Shown here piece after piece: positions 32,399 to 37,387 of a stretch of 37,387 nt of DNA. The position numbers and the translations under genes are program-made. Every line of letters starts with the position of its first letter. The first letter of the stretch is position 1. The notes under the pieces are model-generated. The model was not told the origin of the DNA. It made no database searches and saw only the letters and a program-made list of their open reading frames with translations. Source of the stretch: Podaxis mareebaensis (Eukaryota > Basidiomycota > Agaricomycetes > Agaricales > Agaricaceae). The stretch covers positions 1 through 37,387 of the forward strand of contig JAEUWP010000165.1 of the NCBI GenBank assembly GCA_018524725.1. Reading direction: 5' to 3'.

Positions 32399-34012
32399 TT
32401 GGAAGTCCAAATGTTCATGGCAGATATGGGAGACATCAAAGCACTGAAACCAGGGAGTCTGAGAGAGGTGAAAGACAGAGGGGATTGGGAGCTGTGGAAG
32501 GCAGCTATGGAAGAAGAACTCACCATGTTGGACGAATCTGGAACATGGGAACTAGTTGACCCACTAGCTGATGCCAACATCATTGGATCAAAGTGGGTGT
32601 TCAAGGCCAAGAAAGATGTGTTGGGAAATGTAGTCCATTACAAGGTGCACCTCATAGCACAGGGGTTCTCCCAAGTGCCAGGTATTGACTATTTCAACAC
32701 CTTCACTCCCATAGCCAAGCTTGCCTCCATCTGCACAGTTCTCACAATTGCTGCAGCCTGAAATTGGGAAATACACCAGATTGACATAAAGGGGGCATAC
32801 CTCAATGGTCAACTCAATGATGATGAAATGATATACATGCATCAACCCCCCAGTTTCATCAATCCATCCCATCTGCACAAAGTGTGCCATTTAAAAAGGA
32901 TGCTCTATGGACTCAAACAATCCAGTAGGTAGTGGTACCAACATTTGTGCAAAATCCTGGTGGATCATCTGGGATTCATGCACTGCAATGTGGACCACAG
33001 CATTTTCTTCAAGGTGGCAGACCTAGGCCTCATAGTTATCCTTGTACACATTGATGACTGCACAATTGTGGCTACAATTATTTTGCTAGTAGATTGGGTG
33101 AAGGGTGGAATAAAGAAGTTCATGGAGATAATGGATCTGGGAGAGATCCACTGGTTGCTGGGCATTGAGTTGAAGAGGGACCAGGAAGCAGGCAAGATTT
33201 TCTTGTCTCAAAGATCTTACATTGATGCATCCCTTCATTGTTTTGGGCTTGAGGATGCAAAACCCATCAGTATGCCAATGGATCCTTCCACATGCCTCTC
33301 ATCTGACATGTCCCCCAAGTCCATAGTTAATATCACTCATATGGCCAAAATCCCCTATTAGGAAGCAGTCAGCATGCTCATGTATGCAGCACTTGGAACA
33401 TACCCAGACATCACTTATGCTGTTCAAGTTCTCTCAAGATTCTCAAAGAACCCTGGTGACACTCATTGGGAAGCTGTCAAAAGAGTTTTTTATTACCTGA
33501 AGGATATGCATGAACTCTGGTTGACATATGGGGGCTCTGGAGAAGAATTGGAAGGCTTCACAGACACAGACAGAAACATGGCAGAAGACTGTTGTGCCAC
33601 ATCCAGGTATGCATTCATGGTCAACAGTGGTGCTGTATCATGGAGCACAAAATGGCAGGAGATTGTGACTCTGTTGATGATGGAGTCAGAATATGTCAGT
33701 GCAACACATGCAGTGAAAGAGGCCTTGTGGCTCCATTCACTCATGTCACAGGTCTTTGACTCAATTCTTCCCACTACCACCATCTTCTCTGACAACCAGT
33801 CTGCAATAGCACTCATGAAAGACCATTGGTACCATGCTCATACAAAGCATATTGATATCCAGTATCATTTTATTTGCTGGGTTATTGAAGAGGGCAAGAT
33901 TCATCTAATCTACTACCCCACTATGGATATGGTAGCTGATGTCTTCACCAAAGTGCTTCCATCCCCCAAAGTCAAACATTTCACCCATGAGTTCAGCCTT
34001 GCCACACTTTGA
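32399..34012 (+). pseudogene. Copia reverse transcriptase and RNase H
   Basis: RT begins around WELWKAAMEEEL and has the copia landmarks GSKWVFKAKKD, the IDIKGAYLNG motif, LYGLKQSS and the catalytic box VHIDDCTIV with both Asp present. LGIELKRD and YAALGTYPDI follow, then RNase H with GFTDTD, SWSTKWQE and the TKHIDIQYHF end. Stops at 32759 (TGA) and near 32929 and 33359 (TAG) and several Arg to His or Gln changes make it non-functional. The last codons run into the polypurine tract. Confidence 0.92.
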
Positions 34013-34019
34013 GGGGGAG
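34011..34019 (+). promoter_or_regulatory. Polypurine tract of the copia element
   Basis: GAGGGGGAG lies immediately before the 3' LTR, the position where plus-strand DNA synthesis is primed in LTR elements. The pol stop codon overlaps its first bases. Confidence 0.9.
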
Positions 34020-34398
34020 TGTTGGAGTCAGCAAAGCAGTGTCAAGTATATCAAGCAGCCACCAAGATGCATACCTGAAGTGGTCAGGAGGTGTGTAGGC
34101 TGGAAGGAAGACTAGCAAATTTCATTTTCTACTTTCCATATGACTTATATCATTCCCATTGTTTTTCCATACATTCTCCCATAATGACAGCCTTTATTAT
34201 AAAAGCTATATATCATGTATGCTTCTGCTTCAGTACTCATGTGTATTTTGAGTGACTGAAGTGAGTATTATGTATCTTACCTGAGTTGGACTTATACTAA
34301 TTGTGCTGGTACTTAGTTTACTTGTATATCTTTCAGGTATTGAATATATGAGTACTCACATGTATTTCAAGTGACTGAATTTACTTGCATATCTTTCA
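34020..34398 (+). repeat. 3' LTR of the copia element
   Basis: 379 bp, TG to CA, followed by the CCATT target duplication. It lacks the 24-bp duplication of the 5' LTR. Confidence 0.95.
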
Positions 34399-34568
34399 CC
34401 ATTCTCATCTGTACAGTGTTTACACTTCCAGAAGTAATGGCTGGACTTGTTTCCAAGAGCCTTGAGGTGCATGAAATTATGAGTGATAAAGGATGGAGAT
34501 CTTCCACCCAGCATTGGAATAGGTCATGATATACAGTACAAATTTTTTATTCATGAGTACATAACCCA

Positions 34569-34685
34569 AGGGACAGTTTGGCAGAATTCCTGTAGTTTTG
34601 CCAGTTTTGCTGGCAATGCCACTGACCTGCCTAGCATTTGCCATTCTGCCAGCCAGCCATGGCAGAATGGCAGAGCTCTGCCATC
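34569..34685. repeat. Second TGGCA/TGCCA cluster
   Basis: Roughly ten TGGCA or TGCCA words fall within about 115 bp (TTTGGCAGAA, TTTTGCCAG, GCTGGCAATGCCA, ATTCTGCCAGCC, ATGGCAGAATGGCAGAG, CTCTGCCATC). It lies just upstream of the FunK1 relic. It resembles the cluster at 27379-27460. Confidence 0.6.
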
Positions 34686-34726
34686 AACACTAGTCAACAG
34701 ATGCTCAGAGTCAAAGCACAAGCAGC

Positions 34727-36716
34727 ATGGCCACACCTAGCAGCCCCCACCAGCAGAAGAGCATGTCTGTCAACATAGGCCCAATCTGAGATACTCCATA
34801 CAATTATGGTACTAGCAGTCATGTCTCTCGTGATATCCAGACCATCCAGGTCAACTATGTGCCATATCTCCAACATGATGTTGAACACACAAAGCACATG
34901 CCCTTCAAAGACTTTCTGTGTATAGTCTGTGGGTGCAACAAGAAGTGGAAAGACATCCAAAAAGATCTTTGGAATGAGATAACCCAAGATCCTCATTTCA
35001 TACTGATGGTGTAACAATATGAAGTGGCCTTCACCAGTGAGGTGAGCCATTATGCTCCATTCATTGCCCTCATGAATGTGGTCTGGGATTGCCTTGGCCA
35101 CAAGGAATTTTGCTTCTGTCATAACAACAACTCAATTGTATCTGGCTCTCATGCATTCAGGAAGTCAGACTTTGCAGTCCTTGATGCAATGCACTTCTCT
35201 GAGAACCTCACTGTTGAATCCTGCAATGCAAAGGGCTCCAGCACACCCTTTTGGTGGAATCAGATTTTGGGTTTCAATGAGTTCAAGCACCGAGGCACCA
35301 CTACTGGTTTGTCCTGCTTCCCATTTCTTGTCTATTTAAGGATAACTTTTCATTTCAGGCATGACTCCTCAATCTTCCTCAGCTGGCAAGAAATGATCCT
35401 TTGACCACCCTCCTGAATCAACACACCTTACCAAGAATCCAAGAACAGGCACTGACAAGGATGTGCATGGGACTCCTAGTGTGTCTTATTCCCCATGTTC
35501 TATGAAGGCAATATTCAGCCATCATTTTAGAGGCCTCCACCATGGGTCAATTGCTCCTGTCTCCTATGCTGCTTGACTCAAAGGGCAAATGGAAGACAGG
35601 GGATGGAGACCAGGTTCAGTGTGCAAGCTATTCTCTGGAGATATGTGCCTACAGTAGGATTTGTGACTTTGTCCTGGGCATGTATACCAAGAATGTGGAG
35701 ATTCAGCTCATTTACTATGATTATTTGATGGTCATTGTCTTGTCCTTCATTCATATTGTCAACAACTCCAGGGATTTCATTTGTCTTCTGGATGCTGCCA
35801 CCTACATGAAGTAGGGCCGCTCTGAAATCATCATCCTATCTCCCCAACTCCTGGAGCACAGACACCACCAAAAGCCAGCTCTCAATCTCTTCAAGGGCAG
35901 CACACTGTCTCTTCCCAGGGATTATTCCTGTTTGACCCTAGGAAAGACTCTGTTCTACTAGCATGGGATTATTGGTAGAGGCACCTTTGTCATCTGGACC
36001 ACAGTCAGCAAAGCTAGCCCCAAGTCAGATCTTGCCCAACAAGGTGCTGCATATGTAGTCAAGCTCTCCCAACCAGCACAATCTTGGCTGTCTGAGCCAA
36101 ACTTGATCAAAACCATTCATGAGGAGGCATCTCATGACAATGTGCACTGGGTGTTATGACATCTCCCCAATGTATGGTTTTCTGCCAATCTGCCATTTAC
36201 AGCAATTCAACAACATTTGGCTGCTTTTTACCCAGAGGACTACAAGCTCCATGTCTTTCATCTTGCTGTCATTGAGGAGCTCAGCCTGACCATGACTCTC
36301 ACTGAACCTAGCAACTATGAGTTGGTCTTTAGGGACATCTTTAACTGTGAGTGTATTCATCTTACATGCCATGTCCCTTTCTTATGCCTTTAGGCTATTG
36401 ATGGCTAGTCAAAGACGCCCACATACTTCATTGTGATCTGAGCAAGACAAACATCATGGTTCATTGTAGCAGCCCTTGTCCATATGAAGTCCTCAATGAC
36501 TACAACCTTGCTATTCAGACAGATGTGAAATGGGATGGCCTGAGTTCTTGTCAGCACACAGAGATGGTGCCATATATAGCCATTGATCTCCTGGAACTAT
36601 CACCTCCAGCCCACCTCTACCACCATGATCTCAAATCTCTGTACTATATTCTCATCTGTGCTGTTTGTGATCAAATAGACTCCATTATTCAGAAATGGTT
36701 TTACCCTGAGAGGTGA
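34727..36716 (+). pseudogene. FunK1-type protein kinase relic
   Basis: From a possible ATG at 34727 the plus strand shows pieces of the FunK1 fungal kinase family in order. These are an N-terminal region (SSHVSRDIQT, then HYAPFIALMN), QCASYSLEI, IQLIYYDYLMVI, GIIGRGTFVIW, VVKLSQP, the catalytic loop (LHCDLSKTNIM, where Arg of the HRD motif is Cys and Asp is present), the DFG-like position (NDYNLAI), and MVPYIAIDLLELSPPAHLYHHDLKS. TGA stops such as GPI-stop-DTP and frame changes show that it is dead. FunK1 kinases are expanded in Agaricomycetes; their substrates are largely unknown. Confidence 0.8.
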
Positions 36717-37310
36717 TGCCTTGCATGATGCAAAGATGACTTTCTTTCACAAAAGACCATTGCATCCATGCACTGGTTTTGAAGCTTTCTCAAAGTAGCT
36801 TATTCCCATTCACACTGCATTTGTACTTGGTTTCTCATATCAGGCAATAAACCTAGTGAAGAATCTTGACACTAGGGCTCAGTCTGCAGCACCATTTGAT
36901 GATGTGACACTAGGTGACCAAGTCTCATTCATTGCTCTTTCTTGTGTATTTGACATGCATTTGTTTGTATCAGAGGGCTCTGAGTCATCAACTTGAGATG
37001 TGCATCAGTTGCTCTAGTCTATATCATTAGAATGGACACAATTAATCTGAAGGATTTATGTAGCCCTGCAGTGACCCTTGTGTGTGATGCTCAATGCCCC
37101 TCACAAAAAATCACATGGCCAATCAACTTTGTATAAAGGACTTAGGGAATCTACACTGCCTATGATGAGATGATGTCTATGCTTCTACCAGAAAACTCCA
37201 CAAATTCCTCTGAACCTTAATGACTGTGGACTACATCCCAATGTTCTGGGCTCTGGCCTGACTGCATCTTAGCAGTTGGTTTGCTTGTAGCAGTATAGAA
37301 ATAAAGAGTT
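36717..37310. other. No gene seen
   Basis: CpG-free sequence with only short open frames and no recognisable motif. Confidence 0.6.
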
Positions 37311-37311
37311 C

Positions 37312-37387
<76 letters not shown>
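37311..37387 (+). repeat. (CAA)n microsatellite at the window edge
   Basis: Seventy-seven bases of perfect CAA repeat, about 25.7 copies, run to the last base. The true length is unknown because the window ends inside it. Confidence 0.98.

Larger units (their letters stand above)
29017..34398 (+). mobile_element. Ty1/copia LTR retrotransposon, full length but decayed
   Basis: The element is 5,382 bp with two LTRs (29017-29419 and 34020-34398) that start TGTTGG and end TTTCA. It is flanked by a 5-bp target duplication CCATT (29012-29016 and 34399-34403). The order is LTR, PBS, gag with zinc knuckle, protease, integrase, RT, RNase H, polypurine tract, LTR, which is Ty1/copia order. Many stops interrupt the frame, most of them TGA on Arg positions of the family, with a few TAG. 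It is a dead copy. Confidence 0.96.
20909..37387. other. Region of near-total CpG loss
   Basis: By eye I find only eight CpG dinucleotides in these 16.5 kb (23850, 25112, 28333, 32533, 34829, 35291, 35818, 36416), where base composition would predict several hundred. TG and CA are correspondingly common. The left 20.9 kb has normal CpG density. The region contains only relics, with reading frames decayed largely by CGA to TGA and Arg to Cys, His or Gln changes. Confidence 0.92.

Noticed and set aside
20909..37387. Classical Neurospora-type RIP (CpA to TpA)
   Set aside because: The reciprocal TG/CA pattern between LTRs points to CG as the target, and CA is abundant here rather than depleted.

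Overview
This window looks like accessory, transposon-rich chromosome of a filamentous basidiomycete, most likely an Agaricomycete. The reasons are introns of about 46 to 68 nt, a CSC1-type channel gene, a fungal sphingolipid C9-methyltransferase gene, and relics of families typical of Agaricomycetes: a KDZ transposase with a CxC2 domain, a FunK1 kinase, an integrase-core (DDE) transposase, and Ty3/gypsy and Ty1/copia elements. I cannot name the genus.

Layout. 1-9970 (minus): a chromodomain-type Ty3/gypsy element running off the left edge. It has gag, protease, RT, RNase H, integrase and chromodomain, plus a third ORF downstream of pol. 9971-11660 (plus): remains of a DDE transposase gene that the gypsy element interrupted. 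11806-13645 (plus): an intact seven-exon gene of unknown function. 13825-14069: a 28-bp minisatellite. 14589-18305 (minus): an intact 13-exon CSC1/OSCA-like channel gene. 18572-20348 (plus): an intact seven-exon sphingolipid C9-methyltransferase gene, divergent from the channel gene across 266 bp. 20909-37387: a region almost without CpG. It holds a KDZ relic, unassigned debris, a copia element with both LTRs and a target-site duplication (29017-34398), a FunK1 kinase relic, and a (CAA)n tract at the right edge.

Three patterns stand out. First, the gypsy element is packed from end to end with short perfect hairpins (stems of 6 to 11 bp, loops mostly 0 to 12 nt), including in codons for conserved RT residues; neighbouring genes lack this texture. 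Second, the same element keeps one reading frame for about 3,197 codons, broken by 22 stops that are all TGA. Where homologs are familiar these fall on arginine positions, the mark of CGA to TGA decay. Third, the right 16.5 kb has lost nearly every CpG. The two copia LTRs differ by reciprocal TG/CA changes, which indicates CpG decay after insertion.

The three intact genes look functional; everything else is mobile-element or gene debris at different stages of CpG decay. The channel and methyltransferase genes share a promoter region and may be co-expressed in membrane homeostasis, which is inference.
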